Assembly: GCF_902806685.2 (NCBI RefSeq)
Contig: NC_048539.1
Coordinates: forward strand, 1,500,501 to 1,564,500
Direction of reading: 5' to 3'
DNA from: Maniola hyperantus
Lineage: Eukaryota; Arthropoda; Insecta; Lepidoptera; Nymphalidae
Length of the DNA stretch: 64,000 nt
Made by a program: the position numbers and the translations under genes. Under the pieces are notes generated by a model. The model had not been told where the DNA came from, searched no databases, and worked only from the letters and a program-made list of their open reading frames with translations. This document shows, piece after piece, positions 32,601-36,372 of the stretch; positions within the stretch are counted from its first letter, which is position 1; the number at the start of each line of letters is the position of its first letter.

Positions 32601-33318
32601 CACTTTTAATGGATAGGCAACAAAAATAATTGTAAAATAAATAATGACTTTTACGAATGTAAAAACTAACTTTAAAGTCAAATAATTATTAGGTTTCTCA
32701 CCTGTTCGATCCAACTGGAGGCGTAGCATACGGAACACCTAAAAAAACTTCGAGCGGACTCAGATATCTGTGTTCATCCATTGCCAAAACTATCCCCTGT
32801 AATTTCCCATATTTAGTCTGTACTATCCTACTGCTTATCCTAAACCTGACATTAGACTTCGGCATTGGGTTTGAAGGATTCAAATAATATCTCTTGTAAT
32901 CACCATAGTCACTGTACCCATTTCTCTCGTGATTATAAAAGTTAGCACTATGAGGAAACTCTTCATTGTAATAAGGATTTTTATCAAAATTGACATTTTT
33001 ATATTTTTCGCCGGAATTATTATTATCTTGTTCATCGTATTCTTCACTCGGTGCATCTTTTTGTACACTATTGATATTCACTTTATTTATATTTAGTTTA
33101 TTATTAACACTGTTTTTATCACTGTGATGATTCATGTTGGTTGTGTTAGAATTAGCTGTTTTTAGTGATAGAAAAATAATCAATAGAAACGAATATAAAT
33201 TAAAACATACGAGTGTGTTATTATATGATTTGTTTTTTCTATTATTTTTACGTTTATCATTTTGACGCATCGCCTCGTTTTTAGTCCGCGCTTTATGAAA
33301 CTGTCCGTCCGGAAACAT
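6126..33318 (-). CDS. Nlg: Neuroligin (ten-exon coding model)
   Basis: Postsynaptic cell-adhesion protein of the neuroligin family, known to bind neurexins across the synapse through a cholinesterase-like ectodomain. The spliced model gives 1064 residues. Residues about 33-55 are a hydrophobic signal-like segment, about 56-158 a low-complexity linker, about 160-745 the esterase-like domain, about 862-891 one membrane span, and the rest a cytoplasmic tail ending EMRV. Family motifs: KYGKLQG and FLGVPYATPP (exon 1), SEDCLYLNIF (exon 2), NYRLGVLG (exon 3), LSGSALSSW (exon 5). The catalytic serine elbow reads GHGSG, with Gly at about 378 where active esterases have Ser, so it should be inactive as an enzyme. 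All nine introns are GT-AG and phases agree throughout. Which insect paralogue it is cannot be decided here. Met17 is an alternative start that would give a more ordinary signal peptide. Confidence 0.93.
7085..7440. other. Intron 9, unique part
   Basis: Starts at the acceptor pyrimidine tract (TTATTTTTCCAACAG, minus strand). It holds a diverged REP-C-like tract in 7200-7370 (ATAAATGCAATAGCGTGTC). No extra exon was recognised. Confidence 0.5.
7449..7672 (+). repeat. REP-E copy in intron 9
   Basis: CTAGCTTATGCTCGCAAC start, TTCCTATATATTTAGA end, and a reduced (GTCA)2 tract. Confidence 0.75.
8040..8230 (+). repeat. SINE-I: tRNA-headed SINE with terminal hairpin
   Basis: The head has an A-box-like TAGCTCAACCGG and a B-box-like GGTTCAAATCC spaced as in tRNA genes. 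The acceptor stem does not pair, which argues against a working tRNA gene. The 3' end is a near-perfect 24-bp inverted repeat around TTAAC (AAGAATATTAGTCAT and ATGACTAATATTCTT), followed by an A-rich tail. It lies antisense to neuroligin in intron 9. Confidence 0.65.
8307..8614 (-). repeat. SINE-A copy in intron 9
   Basis: Complete: the (ATG)n tail side at 8307, the body, then B box and A box near 8550-8610. It is in the same orientation as neuroligin. Confidence 0.85.
8713..8872. mobile_element. Foldback MITE in intron 9
   Basis: Two arms of about 60 bp (ATAGCGGTGGAATAGTTATA and its complement TATAACTATTCCACCGCTAT) around a loop of about 35 bp at 8775-8810. The arms differ at a few bases only, so insertion was fairly recent. 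Confidence 0.8.
9789..9962 (-). repeat. REP-E copy in intron 9
   Basis: Minus-oriented: GACTGACTGACTGATC at the left, GCATAAGCTAGTAAC at the right. Confidence 0.75.
10305..10423 (-). CDS. Nlg: Neuroligin exon 9
   Basis: 119 nt. Acceptor GTCCACAG ends at 10424 and the donor is G|GTCAGT at 10305/10304. The reading frame entered by the GG of exon 8 gives the conserved block NPNDNARQEAF, then KFRGVNWEEYDSTHQKYLEIG, which ends the esterase-like domain. If splicing failed the frame would continue for about 22 codons to a TAG in intron 9. The polypyrimidine tract is poor because a (GAT)n LINE tail ends about 15 bp upstream. Confidence 0.93.
10438..10800 (-). pseudogene. RTE-like LINE C-terminal fragment
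   Basis: Minus-strand reading gives RVAKLKWQWAGHI and, past one stop, TGRRSVGRPLTRWTDDIRR and QQWTSIG, the typical tail of insect RTE-type endonuclease/reverse-transcriptase polyproteins. One in-frame TAA follows GPKVL. The 3' end is a (GAT)n repeat at 10441-10480. It is a short 5'-truncated relic in intron 8, in the same sense as neuroligin. Confidence 0.8.
10940..11100 (-). pseudogene. Ghost copy of neuroligin exon 8
   Basis: Partial tandem duplicate of 11102-11300. Flanking intron words (CCGAAACTAAAA, CAAATCTTACTGATTAAGC) recur at an offset of 162 bp, and the exon part recurs at an offset of about 200 bp. About 38 bp covering the 3' end of the exon and its donor are therefore missing from this copy. 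Minus-strand residues still read LPYIFGAPLVDGFGHFPENY before a one-base insertion shifts the frame. There is no acceptor upstream. It cannot work as an alternative exon as it stands. Confidence 0.85.
11174..11325 (-). CDS. Nlg: Neuroligin exon 8
   Basis: 152 nt, starting in phase 0 after acceptor CCTTTCAAG and ending GG before donor GTGAGT at 11173. It encodes RMGAVHGEELPYIFGAPL and FPENYTKFETALSESIMLF, then ANFAKTG. GAVHGEELPYIFGAPL is the region that carries the catalytic His in active cholinesterases, and VHG is retained. Most of this exon is duplicated just downstream in intron 8. Confidence 0.95.
11488..11671 (+). repeat. REP-E copy in intron 7
   Basis: The head is cut back to CTTCGTCCGCGTGGAATT. 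The body and the TTTATATATTTAGAT end are intact. Confidence 0.75.
11680..12900. other. Intron 7, no gene or clear repeat
   Basis: AT-rich. Two short related words (ACGCCATCTA near 11868 and 12394) sit in otherwise unmatched sequence, and no conserved frame is visible. Confidence 0.5.
12907..13095 (+). repeat. Dispersed repeat fragment
   Basis: Contains TTTACCCGACTGCAGCGAAG and GGTTCAACCGATTTTGA, the kind of non-coding text shared by many lepidopteran interspersed elements. This is the only copy in the window, so the call rests on recalled resemblance. Confidence 0.4.
13266..13446 (+). mobile_element. MITE-like repeat, copy 1
   Basis: About 180 bp and shared with 14747-14925. Subterminal inverted words are CGATCGCAATCACCTC...TTGGTT and CCAATCAC...GAGGTTGTAATAAT. 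It ends CGACCTACAG. Confidence 0.65.
13455..13666. mobile_element. Foldback MITE, family also at 50.5 kb
   Basis: Arms GGCTATACTTACGTGTTTAG and CTAAACACGTGAGTATAGCC continue through GTCGACGTTAGC and GACTAGTTTCGAACCCAT. The loop at about 13560-13605 is GC-rich. A left shoulder (TTTAAACTACCGTGATTTCC) is shared with the 50.5 kb copy, so the element includes it. Confidence 0.8.
13676..13978. mobile_element. Long-arm foldback element
   Basis: Arms of about 110 bp: AAAACCGACTTCGTTACACA at the left is mirrored by TGTGTAACGAAGTCGGTTTT at the right, including the inner TTGTATACATAATATATTCG stretch. The loop carries TAGCTGCGCGAATCGTCTAG. Confidence 0.8.
13979..14335. repeat. Dispersed repeat ending GAAGTCGGTT
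   Basis: AT-rich non-coding text closing with CTCCTTTTTTTGAAGTCGGTT near 14324. The GAAGTCGGTT word matches the ends of the preceding foldback and recurs at 23757, so this may be the remainder of a larger composite element. Confidence 0.45.
14381..14575 (-). CDS. Nlg: Neuroligin exon 7
   Basis: 195 nt and symmetrical (phase 0 both ends). Acceptor TCTATTCCAG and donor CAG|GTAAAT. Encodes NPINTRDATVSALSDAQYVA, PLMQSG, then PGRPTKTFFYVFDYQTRDGF and YPQ. INxRDAT...LSDA and YVFDYQT are neuroligin signatures. Length and phase would allow skipping without a frameshift, but nothing here shows that skipping occurs. Confidence 0.95.
14641..15040 (+). repeat. REP-C split by a MITE
   Basis: REP-C 5' half at 14641-14746 (CTAGCTGATGCCCGCGACTT) and 3' half at 14926-15040 (TTGCGACGTGATTGAAGG). 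They are interrupted by copy 2 of the 13.3 kb MITE at 14747-14925, so the MITE moved later than this REP-C. Confidence 0.8.
14747..14925 (+). mobile_element. MITE-like repeat, copy 2, nested in REP-C
   Basis: Begins CGGCCCTACCGCGG and ends CGCCCTACAG. It shares GCTACAATGTCACGATCGCA and the CCAATCAGAACAATTGAGAT segment with copy 1. The clean break in the host REP-C defines its borders to within a few bases. Confidence 0.75.
15272..15758 (+). repeat. REP-D copy, near full length
   Basis: Starts at the poly(A)-led CCGGCCAAGTGCGAGTC and ends at ACGGAACCCTAAAAA. The microsatellite is long: about 20 CAGA-type units at 15633-15695. Confidence 0.85.
16202..16425 (-). repeat. REP-E copy in intron 6
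   Basis: AAAGGTGACTGGGTGACTG at the left, GCATAAGCTAGTAG at the right. Confidence 0.75.
16959..17500 (+). mobile_element. 5'-truncated LINE insertion in REP-D
   Basis: About 540 bp, ending in an AAATAAATAA-type tail. The word ATGAC flanks both sides (16954-16958 and 17501-17505), a likely short target duplication. The body encodes the reverse-transcriptase C-terminus annotated separately. Confidence 0.75.
16970..17317 (+). pseudogene. LINE reverse-transcriptase C-terminal remnant
   Basis: An open frame without a proper start reads NSLEVRRICDQLKI, then CRIRVPESNSNLRPRKNKLF and VPHHRTVARSMSPIPR. This is the layout of the C-terminal tail of CR1/Jockey-type polyproteins (SLExRR..., RxPxxxxR, RTxxxxxSPIPR). 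The TGA is at 17315. No catalytic reverse-transcriptase motif is left. Confidence 0.7.
17740..18185. other. Intron 6, no gene or clear repeat
   Basis: Mixed-composition sequence with no open frame of note and no family shared within the window. Confidence 0.5.
18191..18513 (+). repeat. SINE-A copy, full length, antisense in intron 6
   Basis: One of the cleanest copies. A box TAGCCTAGTGGTTAGG at 18201, B box GGTTCGATCCC at 18244, tail TGATCATGATGATGATGATG at 18490-18513. Confidence 0.9.
18936..19203. mobile_element. Half copy of a foldback element
   Basis: Matches the right half of 20428-20843: GATTGTGACGTCACTAATCA, CATAAACTACCGCTATG and TTTATTACTAC in the same order. It lies 75 bp downstream of the exon 6 donor. 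Confidence 0.7.
19278..19368 (-). CDS. Nlg: Neuroligin exon 6
   Basis: 91 nt. Acceptor TTTTTTTCAG and donor GAG|GTTTGT. The AG of exon 5 plus the first A makes Arg, followed by TYVRNSYTYHLSEIFYTIVN and EYTDWERTVE. YHLxEIFxTIVNEYTDWE is a neuroligin hallmark. It has no Met and is too short for simple frame scanning, and was found from phase and motif. Confidence 0.95.
19412..19621 (-). repeat. REP-E copy in intron 5
   Basis: GACTGACTGACTGACTTATA at the left, GCATAAGCTAGTAAC at the right. The middle (GGTCCTAGAAACATGC) is closer to the long 1.6 kb variant than to other copies. Confidence 0.7.
19625..20425. other. Intron 5, unassigned
   Basis: AT-rich. A 107-codon open frame at 20095-20418 (plus strand) has no recognisable motif and no repeat partner here. 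I treat it as chance and name no product. Confidence 0.5.
20428..20843. mobile_element. Foldback element next to exon 5
   Basis: The outer arms GTAGTAATAAAATGAAGTGA and TCACATCATTTTATTACTAC, and the inner arms around GACGTCAC, can pair over most of its 416 bp. The right end lies about 105 bp from the exon 5 donor. Confidence 0.8.
20949..21441 (-). CDS. Nlg: Neuroligin exon 5
   Basis: 493 nt, the longest internal exon. Acceptor TTTGTTCCAG and donor AG|GTTAGT. Begins GLFHRAILLSGSALSSWAIV and continues through HMNCTIPEDLAKDHEVIVDC, IDISPPNFLTAFGPSVDGVV and KYDLLFGVVTCEALWKFSAH. LSGSALSSWA and PNFLTAFGPSVDGVV identify neuroligin rather than a catalytic esterase. An insertion rich in Asn and His (NNMNHNNFHIKRSDNGRR) interrupts the usual spacing before the KYDLLFGVV block. 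Confidence 0.96.
21467..21991 (-). repeat. REP-C split by SINE-B in intron 4
   Basis: REP-C 3' part at 21467-21555 (ATTATAAAGACGAAAG) and 5' part at 21882-21991 (GACGAAGTCGTAGGCATCAG) surround a SINE-B. Confidence 0.75.
21560..21875 (-). repeat. SINE-B copy nested in REP-C
   Basis: Minus-oriented and complete: GTTAGCCCTTGACTGC tail side, GGCGGCACGGCTTTGCC body, B box and CTTCCCTGGCG head near 21810-21870. Confidence 0.85.
22085..22425 (+). repeat. SINE-B copy, plus orientation
   Basis: Head CCTCCCTGGCGCAGTGG, B box GGTTCGATTCC, body, then a poly(A) tail at 22412-22427. It lies inverted to its neighbours at 21.6 and 22.9 kb. Confidence 0.9.
22430..22640. repeat. Dispersed repeat, related to 43.0 kb
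   Basis: CATCTCTCGCAGCACCGCAG and CCCGTCGTGACCCGTG recur in reverse complement at 43045-43110. The open frames crossing it are not conserved and are read as repeat sequence. Confidence 0.55.
22885..23210 (-). repeat. SINE-B copy
   Basis: ATTCAGATACAAGTTAGCCC tail side, CCTGCCAGGAATCGAACCCG head side. Third SINE-B within 1.7 kb of intron 4. Confidence 0.9.
23506..23755 (-). repeat. REP-D 3' half
   Basis: Starts AGGGTTCCATACTTCAAG and contains GACCTAGAATCCTGAAATTT. The CCGGCCAAGTG head is lost. Confidence 0.75.
23790..24005 (-). repeat. Degenerate SINE-A beside exon 4
   Basis: ATTATGGAGAACTCTCAGGC body and a decayed B box. The tRNA-like head ends at 24005, 36 bp from the exon 4 boundary. Confidence 0.75.
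24041..24241 (-). CDS. Nlg: Neuroligin exon 4 (dead serine elbow)
   Basis: 201 nt. Acceptor AATTGCAG and donor CCAG|GTATGT. The G of exon 3 plus GT makes Gly, then FLNANPSPHLKARVANYGLM, DQIAALHWVQQNVALFGGDP and TNITLMGHGSGAACINFL. In active cholinesterases the elbow is GESAG. Here it is GHGSG, with Gly replacing Ser at about residue 378, the standard neuroligin state. Confidence 0.96.
24388..24748. repeat. Foldback built partly from SINE-A pieces
   Basis: Outer arms: GGGATTCCGTGTCAAAATGG and CATTTTGATACGGAACTCCG. Inside, SINE-A-like text runs plus at about 24466-24590 and minus at about 24600-24660. This makes an imperfect palindrome of about 360 bp. Confidence 0.6.
24837..25010 (+). repeat. 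Direct repeat, left copy
   Basis: Shares CGAATATCGACGCAGT, TTGGCAAGTGAAAAATTTCA and CTCATAATTTACACC with 25326-25520. Confidence 0.7.
25326..25525 (+). repeat. Direct repeat, right copy
   Basis: Same order as the left copy 489 bp upstream, with an extra CGTCG and a longer spacer before CGATGTTTTTTTA. An open frame across it is not gene-like. Confidence 0.7.
25528..25740 (+). repeat. REP-C copy
   Basis: CTAGATGATGCCCGCGACTT start, GACAGACAGACACACTTTCG, AATATTAAATATGGAT end. Confidence 0.85.
25852..26025 (+). repeat. REP-C fragment
   Basis: GAGACTTCATCTGCGTGG start and GACGTGTTTGAAGGACAAAC near the end. It is more diverged than its neighbour. Confidence 0.6.
26346..26412 (+). repeat. Tetranucleotide microsatellite
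   Basis: (GTCT)n passing into (GTCC)n, about 16 units, interrupted once by CATCCATC. Confidence 0.9.
26457..26690 (+). repeat. REP-C copy, CAAACAAACA type
   Basis: TATACCCGCGACTTCATC start, ACGTGATTGAAGGACAAACC, then an expanded (ACCAACAAA)n tract. Confidence 0.75.
27075..27186 (-). repeat. REP-E fragment
   Basis: GAAATTTGGCATGCAGATAG core and GGCATCCGCTAAGAAAGG. Both ends are missing. Confidence 0.7.
27377..27540 (+). repeat. REP-G copy
   Basis: CACCATGATCCAAACTTC, CTGTGTTGGGGACAATACG and TAGAGAAACTTTCAG are shared with 43.9, 47.8 and (inverted) 49.3 kb. Confidence 0.65.
28092..28311 (-). repeat. REP-E copy in intron 3
   Basis: ATATATAAAAGGAAAAGGTG at the left, GCATAAGCTAGAATT at the right. 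It is well preserved. Confidence 0.85.
28315..28915. other. Intron 3, no gene or clear repeat
   Basis: AT-rich text leading up to the exon-derived array. No frame or repeat was recognised. Confidence 0.45.
28921..29578 (-). repeat. Exon-3-derived 115-bp tandem array
   Basis: On the minus strand the units are 29578-29464, 29463-29349, 29348-29234 and 29233-29119 (115 bp each), 29118-28993 (126 bp), and a partial 28992-28921. Each begins AAGTTAGCA, runs through a shortened copy of exon 3, and the full ones end TTGG|GTGAGTC, so the exon 3 donor is repeated. Relative to the true exon, the 115-bp units lack 13 bp (between two GGTG words) and 18 bp (after GTTAC). The 126-bp unit has the 18-bp loss but only 2 bp of the other, and keeps GCACTGCC like the exon. 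No acceptor precedes any unit. Confidence 0.95.
29586..29735 (-). CDS. Nlg: Neuroligin exon 3
   Basis: 150 nt. Acceptor TTTTGTTTCAG and donor TTGG|GTGAGT. With the A left by exon 2 it reads MDETKLALPVLVYIHGDSYS, LSSGNPYDGAVLASYTDLIV and VTLNYRLGVLG. IHGxSYxxxSGNPYDG and NYRLGVLG are neuroligin signatures. The canonical EWN before SGN is SLS here, a local divergence. This is the only intact copy in the locus: the sequence immediately downstream is an array of deleted copies. Carrying on past the donor gives GESS then a TAG stop. Confidence 0.96.
29740..30700. other. Intron 2, 3' half
   Basis: AT-rich. Around 30276-30350 the word GCGACCTAAACACAAAAG and a hairpin-like GTCTCGAGTCGGAACGAGAC recall the foldback family at 35.4 kb. 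Nothing coding is seen. Confidence 0.45.
30704..31018 (+). repeat. SINE-A copy, antisense in intron 2
   Basis: Head TGATAGCCTAGTGGTTAGG with a duplicated GCTTAGG inside, B box GGTTCGATCCT, tail TGATCATGATGACGATGAG. Confidence 0.85.
31302..31605 (+). repeat. SINE-B copy, diverged, antisense in intron 2
   Basis: CCTCCCTGTTGAAATGGTG head, TCCGGGTTCAATTTCCGG B-box region, GGGCTAACTTGTATTAGAAT tail. It ends about 20 bp from the exon 2 donor. Confidence 0.75.
31623..31840 (-). CDS. Nlg: Neuroligin exon 2
   Basis: 218 nt. Acceptor ATTGTTCTAG and donor CAAA|GTAAGC. The AG of exon 1 plus A makes Arg. It then reads FSPTRTPSPWDGVRISDLPG, PSCPQKLLDLDDERILLEKM and YLKNQSEDCLYLNIFAPLQ. PxCPQ and SEDCLYLN carry two cysteines expected to form the first esterase-fold disulfide. 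Confidence 0.96.
32100..32245 (+). repeat. REP-F fragment in intron 1
   Basis: CCAACTTCCATCGCCGG and CTTTACATCAGGTGACCCAT match REP-F at 53.4 kb. The 108-codon open frame running across it is repeat-derived. Confidence 0.65.
32245..32697. other. Intron 1, no gene seen
   Basis: AT-rich and ending at the exon 1 donor. No repeat was identified. Confidence 0.5.
32702..33318 (-). CDS. Nlg: Neuroligin exon 1 (first coding exon)
   Basis: 617 nt from the first ATG, with donor AACAG|GTGAGA. Residues 1-32 are basic. Residues 33-55 (NTLVCFNLYSFLLIIFLSLK region) are hydrophobic and followed by TANSN, a plausible signal cleavage area. About 100 residues rich in Asn, Lys, Asp, Glu and Tyr follow, without recognisable domains. 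The conserved ectodomain starts at about 160 (FRISSRIVQTKYGKLQG) and the exon ends FLGVPYATPPVGSN. The first Met gives a long basic lead. Met17 (MRQNDKRKN) would put the hydrophobic core at a more usual distance and is a real alternative. Confidence 0.92.
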
Positions 33319-33328
33319 ATTTCGTCAT
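33293..33328 (-). promoter_or_regulatory. Upstream ORF overlapping the neuroligin start
   Basis: An ATG 10 nt upstream of the main ATG, in another frame, opens an 11-codon frame that closes at TAA 33293-33295, inside the neuroligin coding region. If it lies in the mRNA it could reduce initiation at Met1 and favour reinitiation at Met17. That the leader includes this ATG is inferred from adjacency only. Confidence 0.5.
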
Positions 33329-33329
33329 G

Positions 33330-33500
33330 TTATCATTTTTGTTTTGGATTTATCACTAGACTCGTCCATTGCAGGCTTCAAATGTTTTGTGTCGGATCTG
33401 AAACAAAAATGAATTGTTTTTTATATTGGGTTCTGCTACTGTTAAGTTTTGGTCTTTCACTAGATGTGAACTTATGTATAACTTCCTGTCAAAATATGTA
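33330..33500. other. Neuroligin 5' flank
   Basis: Short AT-rich stretch before a REP-E. I see no convincing TATA box or initiator. A non-coding first exon further upstream cannot be excluded. Confidence 0.4.
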
Positions 33501-33505
33501 CATCT

Positions 33506-33728
33506 CTAAATATATAAAAGGAAAAGGTGACTGACTGACTGACTGACTGATCTATCAACACACAGGTCAAACTACTGGACGGATCGGGCTGAAATTTGGC
33601 ATGCAGATAGCTATTATGACGTAGCCATCCGCTAAGAAAGAATTTTTGAAAATTCAACCCCTAAGCGGGTGAAATAGGGGTTTTAAATTTTTGTAGTCCA
33701 CGCGGACGAAGTTGCGAGCATAAGCCAG
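33506..33728 (-). repeat. REP-E copy just upstream of neuroligin
   Basis: ATATATAAAAGGAAAAGGTG at the left, GCATAAGCCAGTT at the right. It lies 190 bp from the start codon. Confidence 0.85.
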
Positions 33729-33737
33729 TTTGAAATA

Positions 33738-34043
33738 AGTCATCATCGTTATCAACCCATAGCCGGGCCACTACTGACCACAGGTCTCCTCTCAGTATTA
33801 GATGGGTTTAGTCTATAGTCCACCACGCTGGCCAAATGCAGATTGGCACAATTCAGAGAGCTTTGAACACTATGGGGAACTCTTATGCAGGTTTCCTCAC
33901 GATGTTTTCCTTCACTTTAAAGCAAGTGATATTTAATTTACTAAGACGCATATAACTCCAAAAAGTTAGAGGGGCGTGTCCAAGATCGAACTCCCTAACT
34001 CCAAATAGGAGGCAAACTCTCAACCACTAGGTTATCACGGCTT
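33738..34043 (-). repeat. Diverged SINE-A
   Basis: CATCGTTATCAACCCATAGC tail side. The head side has AACCACTAGGTTATCACGGC. The B box is damaged. Confidence 0.75.
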
Positions 34044-34191
34044 TTTAAATAAGTGTGAGTTGAGATTTCATTACAATAGTTTGGGTTAAGTTGGGATATG
34101 GTATTGTTAAGTAAGTTAAGTATGCTTAAAGTCATTAAAAACTTCTTAGGTAAGACGTTTTATATGATTTTAAGCTTATTAAATATATCAT

Positions 34192-34823
34192 TGGGGCCGA
34201 TTCTTTTGTACACAATCTCTAAACTAAACTAAATTAACAGGTCTAAATCTAGTGCTATCCTTTTCCGCAAGCAACATTATGACAGGGATAGCAATAGATT
34301 TAGACGTGTCATTTAAGTTTTTTTTTTTTTTAATACAATAAAACTTAAAGCTAGCCTTATCTAATTACTATATAAATCATGACCGCGTGGAATGGTGCCA
34401 AGAATACTGGCTGCATTTCCGCGCTGGACAGCCAGGCTGATCCGCTGCGCAAAAAATGAGCCAGCCCTTCTGTCACCAGTTGAGGCTATTAATCGCGGTG
34501 AAATGTCTCGTAAAAATTTTTAGCACTAAGACTCCATGGCCCCAGGGTCTCCACGGCAAACGGCACAAAAATGTAACTCTCTATAAGAGAGGCATACTTG
34601 CGCCGCTTGCCGTTTTCAGCTGTTTCTGCTGCGGCTCCCGGTCTTGATGCTGTCTTCCTGATATGACACGGGGCCAATGTGTCAACGCAAGTTGCGTCCC
34701 ACATTAGCGCCCGTCCCCGTTCCCAGGGAACCAGCGTCAATCCATCAGGTCTCTTGCCATCATCCCGACTAATTTAATTTAAGTTTAGTTTAGAGATTGC
34801 GTACAAGAGAATCGGCCCCAATA
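34192..34823. mobile_element. MITE split by a LINE
   Basis: TIRs of about 45 bp: GGGGCCGATTCT...CAATCTCTAAACTAAACT at the left and the mirrored AGTTTAGAGATTGCG...AGAATCGGCCCC at the right. Inside the left half a second inverted pair (CTAAATCTAGTGCTATCC and GGGATAGCAATAGATTTAG) is complete. The right half is separated by the LINE at 34319-34770. Confidence 0.8.
34319..34770 (-). pseudogene. LINE C-terminal remnant with poly(A) tail
   Basis: Minus-strand frames read RPDGLTLVPWERGRALMWDA, then, after a frameshift, TGDRRAGSFFAQRISLAVQR and GNAASILGT. This is the C-terminal text of a family of animal non-LTR retrotransposons. A poly(T) run at 34319-34333 on the plus strand is its A-tail. ATTTAAGT-like sequence on both sides is a candidate target duplication. 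A shorter piece of the same family is at 58505-58580. Confidence 0.7.
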
Positions 34824-34824
34824 T

Positions 34825-35185
34825 CTTGCAAAACGAGCCTTTGACGATAGTTCTTGAGAAATGAAATTGATGTTTAGGCGTCGTCGTTGTATATAAAATT
34901 AAAAATAACTTTATCATGAACGTGGCGCCCTCTAGTAAAGTCTCATAACGAAGATACTCAGAACTCTAGATAGAGTAGTTCACCGAAGTTTCCACATATT
35001 TCACCTCAAGATGTAAATTAATTTTAAACAATTTTGCAATTTACTAAGCATAAAGAGAGTAAAGCACCAAAGAAGATTCTAAAAGTTTGTCTATAAAAAG
35101 TTTGAGCAAGGTAGCTTTGAAAGCACTAAGCAAGATTTATAAAATACTATCGACCGGCCGCAACTTTGTTTGGCGAAAATCCAAT
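34825..35185. other. No gene or clear repeat
   Basis: AT-rich and unmatched within the window. Confidence 0.45.
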
Positions 35186-35186
35186 T

Positions 35187-35270
35187 TTTTTAGCGCTTGA
35201 CTGAAATCTCACCTGGTGCTAAGTGACGATGCAGTCTAAGATGGAAGCGGTTTAGGGTGTGGCAGTTTTT
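35187..35270 (-). repeat. SINE-B 3' scrap
   Basis: GCGCTTGACTGAAATCTCAC and GATGCAGTCTAAGATGG only. Confidence 0.6.
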
Positions 35271-35596
35271 ACTTACGTACTGCTTTTATATTTTTAATTA
35301 ATTAAAAGAGCATCGTTTTCTTCGTTACAAAACTCATTTACGATATTAAAAACAAGAAAATATTATACAAGAGAAAATGTGAAGATAAAATTTTCTATTG
35401 CGAACGTAGTAGGTGTCTACTTGAAGTTTTCTGTACGCTTAGTATAAGATTTTTCGTCTCACCAAACGTTACTAGAATTCGAGAGTCTAAACACAATACC
35501 GTCAAAGTAAAATGAACTTAAAAAGCCTTAAATCAGAAATGCGACCTAAACACAAAAGCATTGAGTCTGAGGTTGAACACAGACTGCCTTAAGAAT

Positions 35597-36372
35597 CTTT
35601 TTTTGTGTGTTGTATCGAATTGACTATGCTGCGTAGGCCCCACTGGCCGCTACAGCGTCACCGGGGGGGTTGGCGAGCGCGAAGCTCCGCCTGGGGGTGA
35701 GCCCTAGGGCTCGAAGAAATAATTCGAGAGGTCGGGGGGCAACGTCCTCCTAAGGGCGCCTCCTGTGAGGCTCGGACCACGGCTTAGGATGACGTTGGGA
35801 TGGGCGGAGTTGTTGGACTACTGGTTAGTCCGTACGCCCCCGAGGCCGTGGCGTGAGCCCACGTCCGGGTGACGTTAGAAATCGGGGACCTCGTCTTCGC
35901 CGGCGAAGACGCTGTGATAAGATTGGATTGTGTAGCCCTACGAGATAGGGAGCATTGTCGGTCATCATTTGATCGTCGGGATCGTTAAGGACGTGCTTAG
36001 GGCGCCTTTTGTCAGGGGGGTCGTTTCGGTCGGGGGTGTATGTCGCTGCCTCAACTATTAGGGGGTTGGGGTGTCTAATGGCTTTCTCAAAATAGTTTTT
36101 GGAAAGCTGTTTAAAGTAATGAGCTATTGTCGGGAGTTGGAGGTCTCTGTGGAGGTCCACGTTGCGCATGTACCACGGGGAGCCAGTGGCCATACGCATA
36201 AACTTATTCTGTAGGACTTGGAGAGGTTTAAGAGATGAGGACGGCAGGTGTGCAAATGCAACACAGGCATAAGACATTATTGGGCGGATGCACGTTTTGT
36301 ACAGCGTGACTTTATGTCGAAGTGACATTTTGCTTTTTGCGCAAATCATGGGGCTTAGAATCATCACACTCT
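35597..36372 (-). mobile_element. Jockey-like LINE, 5'-truncated
   Basis: About 0.78 kb holding only the C-terminal end of the polyprotein and a GC-rich 3' UTR (about 35600-35830), unlike the AT-rich surroundings. It is nested in a foldback element. Confidence 0.7.
35825..36367 (-). pseudogene. Jockey-type reverse-transcriptase C-terminus
   Basis: A 180-codon open frame: KMSLRHKVTLYKTCIRPIMS, YACVAFAHLPSSSLKPLQVL, FMRMATGSPWYMRNVDLHRD, NYFEKAIRHPNPLIVEAATY. YKTCIRPxMxYA and PWYxRNVDLHxDL are typical of the region after the polymerase core in Jockey-clade LINEs. The catalytic core is absent, so this is a truncated copy. The frame itself is unbroken, which suggests recent insertion. Confidence 0.85.

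Noticed and set aside
35825..36367. Longest unbroken upstream frame (180 codons) as a host gene
   Set aside because: Its sequence is the C-terminal part of a Jockey-type LINE polyprotein and it lies inside another element.
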